DNA of 64,000 nucleotides from Gammaproteobacteria bacterium (GCA_002711845.1 PASF01000001.1:541537-605536); one strand, 5' to 3'. Shown: positions 1 to 9,109, numbered from the stretch's first letter. Translations and numbers: made by a program. The notes: a model not told the origin generated them from the sequence alone.

Positions 1-65
1 GTTTGAAGCGCACCTCATGGTTATTTGACAGCACAGTGTCAAGTTTGTGTTTCGGGAAAACTTTT

Positions 66-470
66 ATGCATTTTTTTGATATCTCTCCGGCAGACGTCGA
101 GTTGACAGCCATCCGGGCGCAAGGTGCTGGCGGGCAAAATGTCAACAAGGTGTCTTCTGCCATTCATTTGCGTTTTGATGTGCAGGCCTCGTCATTACCC
201 GATGACGTCAAGGCGCTGGTGCTGGCGCGTCGGGACCGGCGCATGACCAGTGACGGCGTCATCGTTATCAAGGCTCAGCGCTTCCGTACTCAGGAGAAGA
301 ACCGTGAGGACGCGATGCGGCGTTTACAGGCGCTGATTGCCGATGCGGCCCATACCGATGCGCCACGGCGACCGACCCGGGTGCCGCGCTCCGCCAAACG
401 CAAGCGACTGGAGGGCAAGCGCAAGCTCAGTACCACCAAATCTTTACGCAGCAAACCAGCGCCAGAATGA
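66..470 (+). CDS. arfB: Alternative ribosome-rescue factor ArfB (YaeJ-type peptidyl-tRNA hydrolase)
   Basis: Encodes 134 residues with the release-factor GGQ motif near residues 22-24 ([10 protein letters not shown]) and a long basic C-terminal tail rich in Lys and Arg. That combination defines ArfB/YaeJ, which enters the empty mRNA channel of stalled ribosomes with its tail and hydrolyses peptidyl-tRNA. Length is close to the usual about 140 residues. The frame stays open upstream to a TTG at position 3, but the family N-terminus fits the ATG at 66. The ribosome-binding site is weak (gggaaaac). The next gene follows after 34 bp on the same strand. Confidence 0.9.
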   Translation: MHFFDISPADVELTAIRAQGAGGQNVNKVSSAIHLRFDVQASSLPDDVKALVLARRDRRMTSDGVIVIKAQRFRTQEKNREDAMRRLQALIADAAHTDAPRRPTRVPRSAKRKRLEGKRKLSTTKSLRSKPAPE

Positions 471-504
471 ATACAATAGGCCAAACCATCAAGAGGCTGA
501 GTGC

Positions 505-945
505 ATGCCAGCAACGTTAAAACCCTTTCACCTTGCCATCCAGGTTCGTGATCTGGAGGAGGCACGGACATTTTACGGACAAACCCTGGGGCTACCCCAA
601 GGGCGCAGCTCCGACCACTGGATTGATTTCAATCTGTTTGGGCACCAGTTGGTGGTGCATGTGAACCCCGCTATTGGCAGGCAGGGGCAGGTGACCCAAA
701 GCAGTAATCATGTCGATGGCCACGGTGTACCTGTGCCTCATTTTGGTGCGGTGCTGTCGATGGATGAATGGACTGCGCTGGCAGACAAGCTGCGGGCAAT
801 CGGCACCCGGTTCATTATTGAACCCTACATCCGCTTTAAAGGTGAACCGGGCGAGCAGGCCACGCTGTTTTTTCTTGACCCGTCCGGTAATGCGCTTGAG
901 TTTAAGGGCTTCCGGGACATTGAGGGACAGCTGTTTGCCGTCTGA
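505..945 (+). CDS. VOC-family (glyoxalase/dioxygenase superfamily) protein
   Basis: A 146-residue single-domain protein of the vicinal oxygen chelate fold. The opening [18 protein letters not shown] is the usual first beta-alpha unit, and [16 protein letters not shown] is the classic last strand carrying the metal-ligand Glu. Candidate metal His residues are near the start (FHLAI) and in HVDGHG. Members include glyoxalase I, dioxygenases and antibiotic-binding proteins, so the substrate cannot be named. The ATG at 505 is chosen because the domain starts there; the frame is open further upstream without homology. It may be co-transcribed with the flanking ArfB and P1-peptidase genes (gap 30 bp). 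Confidence 0.85.
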   Translation: MPATLKPFHLAIQVRDLEEARTFYGQTLGLPQGRSSDHWIDFNLFGHQLVVHVNPAIGRQGQVTQSSNHVDGHGVPVPHFGAVLSMDEWTALADKLRAIGTRFIIEPYIRFKGEPGEQATLFFLDPSGNALEFKGFRDIEGQLFAV

Positions 946-975
946 TCCGATCCGACCAGTAGCAGGAACTATCTG

Positions 976-2109
976 ATGACACGTTGCATGCTGACCCTGA
1001 TGTGGATGTGCCTGGCCTGCGCTGCCCTGGCCAACGACAGCGACCCGCGTGCGCGCGAGGCCGGCCTGGCACCGGGCATTTATGATCCCGGCAGCTGGAA
1101 TGCCATCACCGATGTGGCCGGTGTGCTGGTCGGGCAGGTGACCATCATCGATAACGACGCAGTGCGCACCGGTGTCACAGCGGTCCTGCCGCACGGTGGC
1201 AATATTTACCAGGAAAAAGTACCCGCCGGATTTGCCCAGGGTAATGGCTACGGCAAGATGATGGGGACCACCCAGATTATCGAGCTGGGTGAAGTGGAAA
1301 CACCGATCTTGCTGACCAATACCCTGTCGGTGCCGGAGGCGGCGGCTGGGGTGATTGAGTGGACACTGGCGCAGACCGGCAATGAGGCAGTGCGTTCGGT
1401 CAATGCGGTTGTTGGCGAAACCAATGATGGCCGTATCAACAATATCCGCTTGCGTGCGGTTCGGCCCCACCATGCGTTGGAGGCGATCCGGGCTGCGCGC
1501 AGCGGCCCGGTGGCTGAGGGCAGTGTCGGCGCCGGTATGGGCACCGTCAGTTTTGGCTGGAAGGGCGGAATTGGAACCAGCTCCCGGGTACTGCCGGTTG
1601 CTGAGGGTGGTTACGCTGTCGGCGTGTTGGTGCAGACCAATTACGGAGGCGAGTTGACCATCATGGGTGTGCCTGTCCGGCCTGAAGATCTGCAGGTGCC
1701 CGGTAATCCGGTGGCGTCGGCAACCAGCCCGGATGGCTCGGTGATGATCGTCATCGCCACCGACGCGCCCTTGTCAGATCGCAACCTGGAGCGGCTGGCA
1801 GCCCGATCGTTTCTGGGTATCGCCCGCACGGGGTCAGCGATGTCGAATGGTTCCGGTGATTACGCACTGGCCTTTTCTACCGCTGCAGGCGTCCGCCGTA
1901 CAATATTGCGACGTGAGCGGTTGCACACACTGGAAGCCTTGCCAAACGAACATATGACGTCGCTATTCCAGGCCGTGGTCGAAGCGACAGAAGAGGCTGT
2001 TTACAATGCGCTGTTCAAAGCCAGCGACGTCAATGGAATCAATCAGGGGCAGTACCCGGCCATTCCGGTTGAACAGGTGATACAGCGACTGCAGCTGTCC
2101 GGGCGCTGA
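976..2109 (+). CDS. Exported P1-family (S58, DmpA/BapA-like) aminopeptidase
   Basis: A 377-residue member of peptidase family S58 (L-aminopeptidase D-esterase / beta-aminopeptidase). The precursor normally cleaves itself just before the nucleophilic Ser, which becomes the N-terminus of the small subunit. Here that residue is probably Ser255 in GSVMIVIATDAPL, and other family motifs are TGVTAVLPHGGN and GKMMGTTQI. Residues 1-19 form a signal peptide (hydrophobic MLTLMWMCLACAALA), so the enzyme is likely periplasmic. Substrates in the family are N-terminal L-, D- or beta-amino acids of small peptides; which apply here is unknown. A perfect inverted repeat lies just downstream. Confidence 0.88.
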   Translation: MTRCMLTLMWMCLACAALANDSDPRAREAGLAPGIYDPGSWNAITDVAGVLVGQVTIIDNDAVRTGVTAVLPHGGNIYQEKVPAGFAQGNGYGKMMGTTQIIELGEVETPILLTNTLSVPEAAAGVIEWTLAQTGNEAVRSVNAVVGETNDGRINNIRLRAVRPHHALEAIRAARSGPVAEGSVGAGMGTVSFGWKGGIGTSSRVLPVAEGGYAVGVLVQTNYGGELTIMGVPVRPEDLQVPGNPVASATSPDGSVMIVIATDAPLSDRNLERLAARSFLGIARTGSAMSNGSGDYALAFSTAAGVRRTILRRERLHTLEALPNEHMTSLFQAVVEATEEAVYNALFKASDVNGINQGQYPAIPVEQVIQRLQLSGR

Positions 2110-2128
2110 AAATTTCTTCCCGGTCGAA

Positions 2129-2168
2129 GACCGTTCCAGAGGCGATTGCAAGCGCCTCTGGAACGGTC
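2129..2168. terminator. Perfect 16-bp inverted repeat between convergent genes (bidirectional terminator candidate)
   Basis: Arms 2129-2144 (GACCGTTCCAGAGGCG) and 2153-2168 are exact reverse complements around an 8-nt loop. The repeat sits between the stop codons of the P1 peptidase (+) and the thiolase (-), so it could end transcription from both sides. Neither side has a clear T-tract, so a repeat-element origin is also possible. Confidence 0.6.
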
Positions 2169-2195
2169 CCTTGCGCGCTTGCAACCGTGACCGGA

Positions 2196-3377
2196 TCAGT
2201 ACACTTCAAACAGCCCTGCAGCGCCCATGCCGCCGCCAATACACATGGTGCAGACCACGTATTTAGCGCCTCGACGCTTACCTTCAATCAGTGCGTGACC
2301 GACCATACGGGCACCACTCATGCCATATGGGTGGCCGATCGAGATGGCGCCGCCATTGACGTTCAACAGGTCATTGGGAATACCCAGTTTGTCTCGGCAG
2401 TACAATACCTGCACGGCAAACGCTTCATTCAGTTCCCACAGCCCGATATCGTCCATTTTCAGGCCAAAGCGCTTGAGCAACTTGGGGATGGCAAAGACCG
2501 GGCCGATGCCCATCTCGTCCGGATCACAACCGGCGACCGCCATGCCGCGGTAGGCACCCAGTGGCGTGAGACCTTTCTGTTCAGCCAGCTTACTGTCCAT
2601 GATCACACTGGCGGAAGCGCCATCGGACAACTGGCTGGCATTGCCGGCAGTAATGCAGCCGCCCTCAATGACCGGCTTCAGTCCTGACAGACCTTCGATA
2701 TTGGTTTCCGGCCGATTGCCTTCGTCTTTAGTCAGTTTGACATCCTTGAAGCTGATCTTGCCGGTTTCCTTGTCCATCACACCCATGCTGGATGCCATCG
2801 GTGCCAGTTCCTGATCAAACTTGCCGGCCGCCTGGGCTGCCGCAGTGCGCTGCTGGCTTTGCAGGCTGTATTCATCCTGCGCCTCCCGACTGATGTTGTA
2901 ACGCTGTGCCACGACTTCAGCGGTTTGCAGCATGGGCATGTAGGCGTGTTGCGACATGGCCAGCACATTGTCGTCTACCGTACGGTATTTGTTGCGATGA
3001 TCGTTCTGTACCAGGCTGATGGATTCCATGCCAGCGCCGATCACGATGGGCATGTTGTCGCACATGACCTGCTTGGCTGCGGTGGCGATGGCCATCATGC
3101 CGGAGGCGCATTGCCGGTCCATGCTCATGCCCGATACCGTGTTGGGCAGGCCTGCTGCCACGGCAGCCAGGCGACCAATATTGTAGCCGGTAGTGCCTTG
3201 CTGGACGGCACAGCCCATGACCACGTCATCGATTTCGTCTGCTGCAATACCGGCGCGGCTGACCGCTTCACGGATTGCGTGCGCACCCAGTGTCGGGCCG
3301 TCGGTATTGTTGAAGGCGCCTCGATAGGCTTTGCCAATCGGGGTGCGGGCCGTTGCGACGATCACAGCTTCTTTCAT
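2196..3377 (-). CDS. Thiolase (acetyl-CoA C-acyltransferase)
   Basis: A full-length 393-residue thiolase with all catalytic residues: nucleophilic Cys90 in DRQCASGM, His349 in [12 protein letters not shown], and Cys379 in [10 protein letters not shown]. It makes or cleaves 3-ketoacyl-CoA with free CoA in beta-oxidation or acetoacetyl-CoA metabolism; chain-length preference cannot be read from the motifs. It stands alone, with no FadB-type partner beside it, and is convergent with the P1 peptidase. Its 5' side is a 375-bp intergenic region shared with a divergent secreted protein. Confidence 0.92.
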   Translation of the reverse strand: MKEAVIVATARTPIGKAYRGAFNNTDGPTLGAHAIREAVSRAGIAADEIDDVVMGCAVQQGTTGYNIGRLAAVAAGLPNTVSGMSMDRQCASGMMAIATAAKQVMCDNMPIVIGAGMESISLVQNDHRNKYRTVDDNVLAMSQHAYMPMLQTAEVVAQRYNISREAQDEYSLQSQQRTAAAQAAGKFDQELAPMASSMGVMDKETGKISFKDVKLTKDEGNRPETNIEGLSGLKPVIEGGCITAGNASQLSDGASASVIMDSKLAEQKGLTPLGAYRGMAVAGCDPDEMGIGPVFAIPKLLKRFGLKMDDIGLWELNEAFAVQVLYCRDKLGIPNDLLNVNGGAISIGHPYGMSGARMVGHALIEGKRRGAKYVVCTMCIGGGMGAAGLFEVY

Positions 3378-3752
3378 GTTGAATCCTTTGATTTGTAAGA
3401 TTAATGCCTGTCATTACAGCCATGCCGCCAGCCGGCATCGCGGTGGCTTGTGGGTGACTGAGCGTTTGTTCGGGTTTTGTGTCGCCGCCAAGTGTAACGC
3501 AAAACTGACAGAACAGAAAACAGCCACGGCGCATGTGCCATCCCGACGGTTCAGTGCATGCGCCAGGGCGCCTGTCGCAGCCGGTGTGCGCCTGCCGCAA
3601 AAGACGTTGTGCGTGACAGGGGGCTGTGCTAGCGTCAGCCAATAAATGGATGAACGGTCTGGCTGTCTTTCCCGTTTGGGCCGTGTCCGGCAGCGTCTTA
3701 GGCGCAACCGGCTGAACAAAAATGAAAAATAATATTTCCCCCGGAGGAAGCC
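3378..3752. other. 375-bp divergent intergenic region
   Basis: Holds the 5' regions of the thiolase (-) and the copper monooxygenase-like gene (+). The Shine-Dalgarno GGAGG of the latter is at its right end (about 3740-3745). I see no convincing operator palindrome, RNA gene or coding sequence; short open frames here lack recognisable protein features. Confidence 0.6.
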
Positions 3753-5492
3753 ATGAACAAGCGTTTGTTAGCCGTGTCGCTGTCGGCCCTGGCAGCACTG
3801 AGTTTCAGTTTCAGCAGTAGCCTGATGGCCAACGAGCGAGTGGGCGATTTTGCCCTGCTCGACCATAAAGGGCTGTTTCATCACATGGCCTGGTATGACA
3901 ACCGCAAGGCCATTGTGTTGATGGTACAGACCAGCAACAGTGACACCGCTAAGCAGGCGCTGCCCGAGTTTCTTGCGCTGCAGGATGCGCACGCAGATAA
4001 CTTCCAGTTTTTCATGCTCAATCCGCTGGGTGAATCCCGTGACACGGTTGCCGCTTCTGTGGCCGACCAGGGACATGATGTCCCGGTGCTGATTGACGAT
4101 ACCCAGCTTATTGCTGAAGCGCTTGACGTGCGGGCGGCCGGTGAAGTATTGGTGCTGGACCCTCGCAGTTTTCAGCTGAGCTACCGTGGTCCGGTGAGTG
4201 GCCTGGGCAACGCACTGCAGGAGCTGGATGCCGGCATGGCGGTCTCCATGCCTGAGCTGGCGGTGACCGGCGAAGCGATCCGCTATCCGGCGCGTGACGC
4301 CAATATGGCGCGCACGGTGTCCTACAGTGAAGAAGTGGCGCCGATCCTGGCAGAGAACTGTGCGACCTGTCACCGTGAAGGTGGTATTGCACCATTTGCC
4401 ATGGACAGCCATGCCATGGCACAAGGCTGGTCGCCGATGATTCGCGAAGTGCTGATGACCAAGCGCATGCCCCCGGGCCAGATTGATCCGCACGTGGGTG
4501 ATTTCACCAACGACTATGTGTTGAGTGTCGAAGATCAGCAAACCCTGTTGCACTGGATTGCGCAGGGCTCCCAGAAAGACGGTGACCAGGATCCGCTGGC
4601 CATGCTGGAATGGCCAGCAACCGAATGGGCCTTTGGTGAGCCGGATCTGATCGTAAAAGTGCCGCCGCAGAGCATTCCGGCCACCGGCGTACTGGATTAT
4701 CGCCAGGTGGTGGTGCCCTTTGAGGGGCTGACGGAAGACCGCTGGGTTCGCGCCAGTCAGTACATTGCTGGCGATCGCACCGTCCTGCACCATACCCTGA
4801 ATAGCATTCTGCCTCCCGGTTCCGATGGACGTCGCAGTTTCCTGGGTGGCAGCAACCCTGATGAACCAAGCATTACCGCTTACATTCCCGGTGCTGCGCC
4901 GTACCATGAGCCGGAAAACACCGGCGGTCTGTTGCGTGCCGGATCACAACTGGCACTGCAGCTGCATTACACCACCACCGGTCGTGAAACGGTTGATGCC
5001 AGTGAAATCGGTATCTGGTTCTACCCCGAGGGCTATGTACCCGAGAAACGCATGTCCGGACAGTGTGCCTGTATCTTCACGCCGACCTGGACCAATATTC
5101 CGCCCAACGACCCTGACTTTGAAATGGCGCAGACCATTACGGTGCCACGCGATGCGTATCTGCATTCCTTCCTGCCGCACATGCATTTCCGTGGCAAGCG
5201 CATGCGCTTCGAGGCCCAGTATCCTGATGGCAGCAGCGAGGAGCTGATCAACATTGCCAACTACAATTACAACTGGCAGCTCAGTTACAAGTTGAGGGAG
5301 CCCAAGCTGGTGCCCGCGGGTACCAAAATTGTCGCCACGGGTGCGTTCGACAACTCCAGCCAGAACAAAGCCAACCCGGATCCGGATCGTTCGGTACCCT
5401 GGGGATTGCAAAGCTGGGATGAAATGTTCTTCGGCGCGGTCAGCTGGCAGTATGTAGATCAGAGCCCGGCGACCGAGGTCGCTGCGCAATAA
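3753..5492 (+). CDS. Secreted thioredoxin-like / cytochrome c / Cu type II monooxygenase-like protein
   Basis: A 579-residue exported protein with three parts. After a signal peptide (residues 1-26) comes a thioredoxin/redoxin-like domain (about 27-165) without a CxxC pair. Next is a c-type haem site, C203-A-T-C206-H207, with Met239 a possible sixth ligand. The C-terminal half (about 300-570) resembles the copper type II ascorbate-dependent monooxygenase fold, with His346-His347, His405, His476/His478 and Met558 in DEMFFG as candidate copper ligands. The domain order suggests electrons pass from haem to copper, but the substrate is unknown. A strong GGAGG precedes the ATG and a strong terminator follows. 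Confidence 0.82.
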   Translation: MNKRLLAVSLSALAALSFSFSSSLMANERVGDFALLDHKGLFHHMAWYDNRKAIVLMVQTSNSDTAKQALPEFLALQDAHADNFQFFMLNPLGESRDTVAASVADQGHDVPVLIDDTQLIAEALDVRAAGEVLVLDPRSFQLSYRGPVSGLGNALQELDAGMAVSMPELAVTGEAIRYPARDANMARTVSYSEEVAPILAENCATCHREGGIAPFAMDSHAMAQGWSPMIREVLMTKRMPPGQIDPHVGDFTNDYVLSVEDQQTLLHWIAQGSQKDGDQDPLAMLEWPATEWAFGEPDLIVKVPPQSIPATGVLDYRQVVVPFEGLTEDRWVRASQYIAGDRTVLHHTLNSILPPGSDGRRSFLGGSNPDEPSITAYIPGAAPYHEPENTGGLLRAGSQLALQLHYTTTGRETVDASEIGIWFYPEGYVPEKRMSGQCACIFTPTWTNIPPNDPDFEMAQTITVPRDAYLHSFLPHMHFRGKRMRFEAQYPDGSSEELINIANYNYNWQLSYKLREPKLVPAGTKIVATGAFDNSSQNKANPDPDRSVPWGLQSWDEMFFGAVSWQYVDQSPATEVAAQ

Positions 5493-5507
5493 TCCGCAGT
5501 TTGTTAC

Positions 5508-5545
5508 ACAAAAAGGGCTGAGGGGATAACCTTCAGCCCTTTTTT
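5508..5545 (+). terminator. Rho-independent terminator
   Basis: Stem arms AAAAGGGCTGA (from 5511) and TCAGCCCTTTT (from 5533) flank a short loop and run into six Ts, about 20 bp after the stop of the copper monooxygenase-like gene. The A-rich left arm means it may also act on the opposite strand. Confidence 0.9.
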
Positions 5546-5729
5546 GTTAGTAGAGCGAATAATGGTGGCTTCGTTAAAAGTACGCCGGTCGTGACTGGGT
5601 GTCACCTTCAGGGGACGCCGTGGATCTGTCCGTCGAGGAACAATCAGGGCGCCAAAGGCGACCGTTCCGAGACCGACTCCCGTATCGGCGTCCGAGCCGT
5701 CAATACTGAAACCGCATGGCATGCATCAG

Positions 5730-7298
5730 TTACAGAAGCTCATAACCGGACACAGCGCCCGGCCCCAGCGGCAGTCCCAACCAGATCCACAGCATGGTCA
5801 GAATCAACCCGGTTACCATCATCCAGATACTGTAGGGAATCATCGTTGCCGCCAGGCTGCCCAGGCCAAAGTCTTTCTGCCAGCGGTGACAGAAGGCCAG
5901 GATCAGCGGGAAGTAGGGCATCAACGGCGTAATGATATTGGTGGCGCCGTCACCGACACGATAGGCGGCAGTCGCCATTTCCGGGCTGATGCCCAGCAGC
6001 ATGAGCATGGGCACCAGTACCGGCGCCAGCAGCGCCCACTTGGCACTGGCCGAGCCGATAAACAGGTTGATCATGCCGGTCAGCAGAATCATCAGGGCCA
6101 TCAGCACTGGCATCGGCAGCGCGGTGGCCTGGATCACAGCTGCGCCGTTGATGGCAAAGATGAGACCCAGGTTGGACCAGTTGAACATGGCGACAAAATG
6201 CGCTGCGGCAAACGCCAGCACCAGATAGTAGGACAGGTCCGCCATGGCTTCGGACATCATGCGCACGACGTCCCGATGGCTGCTGATGCTGCCCGTGACG
6301 CTGCCAAAGGCCCAGCCGCAAGCCAGGAACAGAATGAAGAAGGCTGCCACCAGGGATTGGTAAAAAGGCTGCATGCGGGCCGCACCGGCATCTTCATTGA
6401 TCAGCGGTGAACCGGGCGCGAAACACATCAATGCCCAGGCCAGGACAACCACCAGCGCCGCCAGTCCGGCGCGGCGCATACCCTTGCGCTCTTCGTCACT
6501 GAGAACATCCGATTCGCGCTGCGCCAATGCGGCAGAGCCTTTGTTCTCCGCTGATATTGGGGACAGGCGTGGCTCTATGATGCGATCGGTGACGTACCAG
6601 ATGACCGGCAGATAGATAAACGTCATGGCGGCAATGAAGTACCAGTTCCCGGCAATGTTCATCACCCAGCTGGTGTCCAGTGTCACCACCGCCGCCTCGG
6701 TGATACCAAACAACAGGGCGTCCAGCTGGCCGGGAATCAGGTTGGCCGAGAAACCCCCGGAAACGCCGGCAAATCCGGCCGCGATGCCGGCGATCGGATG
6801 TCGTCCGGCGGCTGCAAACACAACACCGGCCAGTGGAATCAGCACGACATAGGCGGCATCTGCCGCCAGATTGCCGATCATTGCCAGCAGCGCAACCACG
6901 GGGGTCAACAACGCGGCCGGTGCCGCTTTCACGGCGCTGCTCATGACGGCCGCGAACAGCCCGCTGCGCTCAGCAACGCCGGCGCCCAACATCACCACCA
7001 GGACGTAGCCCAGTGGGTGGAAATGGGTAAAGGTCGTTGGCATTTCAACCAGCAGGCGCTGAATATTGTCAGCTGACAGCAGGCTTGCCGCCTCAATGAT
7101 CAGCGGGCTGCCATCGGCCTGAAACTGCGTCGGGTGAACGGCATTGAGACCGGTCAACGCAGCAATCACACTGATGGCGACCACCACCAGAATCAACCAC
7201 AGAAAAATAAACACCGGATCGGGCAGGCGGTTACCGTTGTATTCAATCCAGCCCAGGATGCCGGGCTGGCGGGGAGTCACAGGGGGAGTCTGAGCCAT
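5730..7298 (-). CDS. AbgT-family transporter
   Basis: A 522-residue polytopic membrane protein matching the AbgT (p-aminobenzoyl-glutamate / sulfonamide exporter) family: an N-terminal segment PDPVFIFLWLILVVV, the HFHPLGYVLVVMLGAGVAERSG region, and the conserved RVGDGATNIITPLMPYFP near the C-terminus. Members import p-aminobenzoyl-glutamate or export sulfa drugs using the proton gradient. No AbgA/AbgB hydrolases are nearby, so transport direction is open. The ATG at 7298 has an upstream AAAGGAC; the frame extends 24 residues further without homology. It is divergent from the XRE regulator at 7621. Confidence 0.9.
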   Translation of the reverse strand: MAQTPPVTPRQPGILGWIEYNGNRLPDPVFIFLWLILVVVAISVIAALTGLNAVHPTQFQADGSPLIIEAASLLSADNIQRLLVEMPTTFTHFHPLGYVLVVMLGAGVAERSGLFAAVMSSAVKAAPAALLTPVVALLAMIGNLAADAAYVVLIPLAGVVFAAAGRHPIAGIAAGFAGVSGGFSANLIPGQLDALLFGITEAAVVTLDTSWVMNIAGNWYFIAAMTFIYLPVIWYVTDRIIEPRLSPISAENKGSAALAQRESDVLSDEERKGMRRAGLAALVVVLAWALMCFAPGSPLINEDAGAARMQPFYQSLVAAFFILFLACGWAFGSVTGSISSHRDVVRMMSEAMADLSYYLVLAFAAAHFVAMFNWSNLGLIFAINGAAVIQATALPMPVLMALMILLTGMINLFIGSASAKWALLAPVLVPMLMLLGISPEMATAAYRVGDGATNIITPLMPYFPLILAFCHRWQKDFGLGSLAATMIPYSIWMMVTGLILTMLWIWLGLPLGPGAVSGYELL

Positions 7299-7620
7299 GT
7301 TGCTGTCCTTTATCGGATCTTTTGATGGTAGGTGCGCGGAAGCAGGCACGCCAGATAACCCCGCAAGCATAATTCAGCTGGCGCGGCGGCGCAAACAGGG
7401 GGCAAGTGTTACCAGATGCGATCGCAGGCGGATGCGGTTGTCAGCGCGCAAAGAAGAGGGCAAATAAAGGGCAGGGGCTGCGGCATCGCCGGATACCGTA
7501 GCCCCTGACAGTCCTGCTTGCTTCCTGCTGGTACTTCTGTGTCCTGCCGACCTGATTGAGGTTGCAGGTGAATCTTCAGATGAACCGCATGTGGTTCGTT
7601 AATGGAAGTATAAACCATCT
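7299..7620. other. 322-bp divergent intergenic region with several dyads
   Basis: Separates abgT (-) from the XRE regulator (+). It contains a 12-bp stem-loop (7472-7507, arms CAGGGGCTGCGG and CCGTAGCCCCTG with one G-U pair) and two matched operator dyads next to the regulator start. No coding sequence is credible here. Confidence 0.65.
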
Positions 7621-7626
7621 ATGGTT
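7582..7626. promoter_or_regulatory. Twin AACC-N6-GGTT operators overlapping the XRE regulator start
   Basis: Two inverted repeats share the pattern AACC-N6-GGTT: GAACCGCATGTGGTTC at 7582-7597 and AACCATCTATGGTT at 7613-7626. Their centres are 30 bp apart, about three helical turns, so dimers would sit on one DNA face. The second dyad contains the ATG of the regulator gene (7621-7623), which suggests tight autoregulation. Confidence 0.65.
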
Positions 7627-7965
7627 CACTTGCGCACACGATTGGCTGCTTTTGTCAGGAACGCACGGGGCGATGTGCCGCAGCGGCTTTTTGCCCGTAA
7701 AATGGGGGTCGCGCAGTCAACCATCATGCGTATTGAAAATGAAGATCAGAATGTGACGCTGGATACGCTGGAGCAGCTGTGCAAGTCATTTCACGTCGAT
7801 ATTGGCGATTTGTTCCCGCCCCGGGGCAGCCCGACGGCGTATCCTTCATCGATTCGCGCTGGCCGGTCGGCGCCACCACCCATGGTGCACGATTCGGCAG
7901 CTGGCAAAGGCCGACGCAGCAAGTCTGGAGCGTCTGGAACGACTGAAAAGTCTGGAAAGTCGTAA
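7621..7965 (+). CDS. XRE-family helix-turn-helix regulator
   Basis: A 114-residue protein with a Cro/CI-type HTH at about residues 20-60 (FARKMGVAQSTIMRIENEDQNVTLDTLEQLCKSF) followed by a low-complexity Ser/Gly/Lys-rich tail with no recognised domain. The start is odd: the ATG at 7621 lies inside an AACC-N6-GGTT palindrome and has no Shine-Dalgarno at normal spacing (nearest GGAAG is about 13 bp away), so the mRNA may be leaderless or poorly translated. It is likely to bind the two upstream dyads and regulate itself, and perhaps the divergent abgT gene. The tail is probably disordered. Confidence 0.85.
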   Translation: MVHLRTRLAAFVRNARGDVPQRLFARKMGVAQSTIMRIENEDQNVTLDTLEQLCKSFHVDIGDLFPPRGSPTAYPSSIRAGRSAPPPMVHDSAAGKGRRSKSGASGTTEKSGKS

Positions 7966-7982
7966 CAGGGGGTTGGTGAAGG

Positions 7983-8306
7983 TCAGATAAAACTCAGCGT
8001 GGCCAGGGCATTGGTCAGGTTAAGCAGCAGGAACAGCATGGCGATGCGCCCCAAGGCCTTGCCTGGGTCTTCGCCCTGATAGGCGAATTTGATGCCGGTC
8101 AGTAACAGGAATGTCCAGGCCAGCGTCAATCCCAGCAAACCCACATACAGTGACCATGCCTCATCAGCGACAGCCAGGCTCCCCACGATGAAAAAAGCCA
8201 CGGCGCCTGTCAGGTAGAGCGTCCAATAGGTCAGGGCCAGGCCATATTTTCCGTCAATCAGACGCTTCAGCGTGCTGCGGGTGTTCAGGTCCGGGTGACT
8301 GCTCAT
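7983..8306 (-). CDS. Small membrane protein of unknown function (three TM segments)
   Basis: A 107-residue protein with a soluble polar N-terminus (about 20 residues) and three hydrophobic helices at about 25-47, 52-73 and 84-106 (TYWTLYLTGAVAFFIVG; LYVGLLGLTLAWTFLLLTG; IAMLFLLLNLTNALATL). I do not recognise the family. It is convergent with the XRE regulator and divergent from yfbR, so it is a single-gene unit. The hydrophobic pattern and good coding use make it a real gene. Confidence 0.7.
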   Translation of the reverse strand: MSSHPDLNTRSTLKRLIDGKYGLALTYWTLYLTGAVAFFIVGSLAVADEAWSLYVGLLGLTLAWTFLLLTGIKFAYQGEDPGKALGRIAMLFLLLNLTNALATLSFI

Positions 8307-8481
8307 TCAGGGGTTCGCTCACTGCGCTTGGGTGATGCTATCTTAGCAGCGCTGCCGCACCGATCCAAATACTTCAGTGGCTATCGGGTTATCAACCTGA
8401 TTCAGTTCGGACGGGCATCATCACGCTGCCGCGGTTATAATACCGCCTCAAGCCACGATAAGCGTTGTCAAAGAGCCCGGT

Positions 8482-9084
8482 ATGCCTGTATCCATGTCAT
8501 CGAAAAGCCATTTTTATGCCTATATCAGCAAGCTGCGCTGGTTGCAGCGCTGGGGCATGAAGCGCAATGTGATCAGCGAAAATGTCATGGAGCACAGTTG
8601 GGAGGTTGCGACCATTGCGCATGTACTGGCGCTGGCCAGGAACCGTTATTTCGGTGGAAGCGTCGATGTCAACGCCGTGGTCGTGGCAGCCCTTTACCAT
8701 GATTGCAGTGAAGTGATCACCGGCGATATGCCGTCGCCCATCAAATACCACTCGCCGGAGATCACCAAAGCCTACAAAGCCATTGAGCATCAGGCCGACC
8801 ACGAGCTGCTGAATCTGCTGCCGGATGACCTCAAGGCCGATTTCCGCCCGGTGCTGGTAGAGGCTGAGATTGCGCCGGAGTACCACTCACTGATCAAGTC
8901 GGCCGACACCATTTGTGCCTACCTTAAATGCAAGGCCGAGGTACAGGCCGGAAACCCCGAGTTTCGCAAAGCAGAAGAGGATGTTCGCAAGCGGCTGGAA
9001 CGCGATGACTGCCCGGAAGTTAAATATTTTCTGGAAACCTTTGCGCCGAGTTACGGCCTGACGCTGGATGAACTGCTGACATGA
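8482..9084 (+). CDS. yfbR: YfbR-type 5'-deoxynucleotidase (HD domain)
   Basis: A 200-residue HD-domain phosphohydrolase matching YfbR, which removes phosphate from deoxyribonucleoside 5'-monophosphates in nucleotide salvage. Visible signatures are KRNVISENVMEHSWEVA (first metal His), ALYHDCSEVITGDMPSPIKY (the HD pair and the family-typical GDMPSPIKY), and a later Asp in IKSADTICAYLKC. The ATG at 8482 is used; an ATG four codons on is also possible. It leads a run of three same-strand genes (yfbR, MFS transporter, ppc). Confidence 0.93.
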   Translation: MPVSMSSKSHFYAYISKLRWLQRWGMKRNVISENVMEHSWEVATIAHVLALARNRYFGGSVDVNAVVVAALYHDCSEVITGDMPSPIKYHSPEITKAYKAIEHQADHELLNLLPDDLKADFRPVLVEAEIAPEYHSLIKSADTICAYLKCKAEVQAGNPEFRKAEEDVRKRLERDDCPEVKYFLETFAPSYGLTLDELLT

Positions 9085-9109
9085 GGGTTGCGCTGGTCAG
9101 GAGTCAACG

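Noticed and set aside
3768-4907. 379-residue open frame on the minus strand
   Set aside because: It is antisense to the copper monooxygenase-like gene, whose haem and copper motifs are intact, so it is a shadow frame.
5504-5722. 72-residue open frame on the minus strand beside abgT
   Set aside because: It runs through the rho-independent terminator hairpin and has no RBS or known family; not accepted as a gene, although its middle part looks protein-like.
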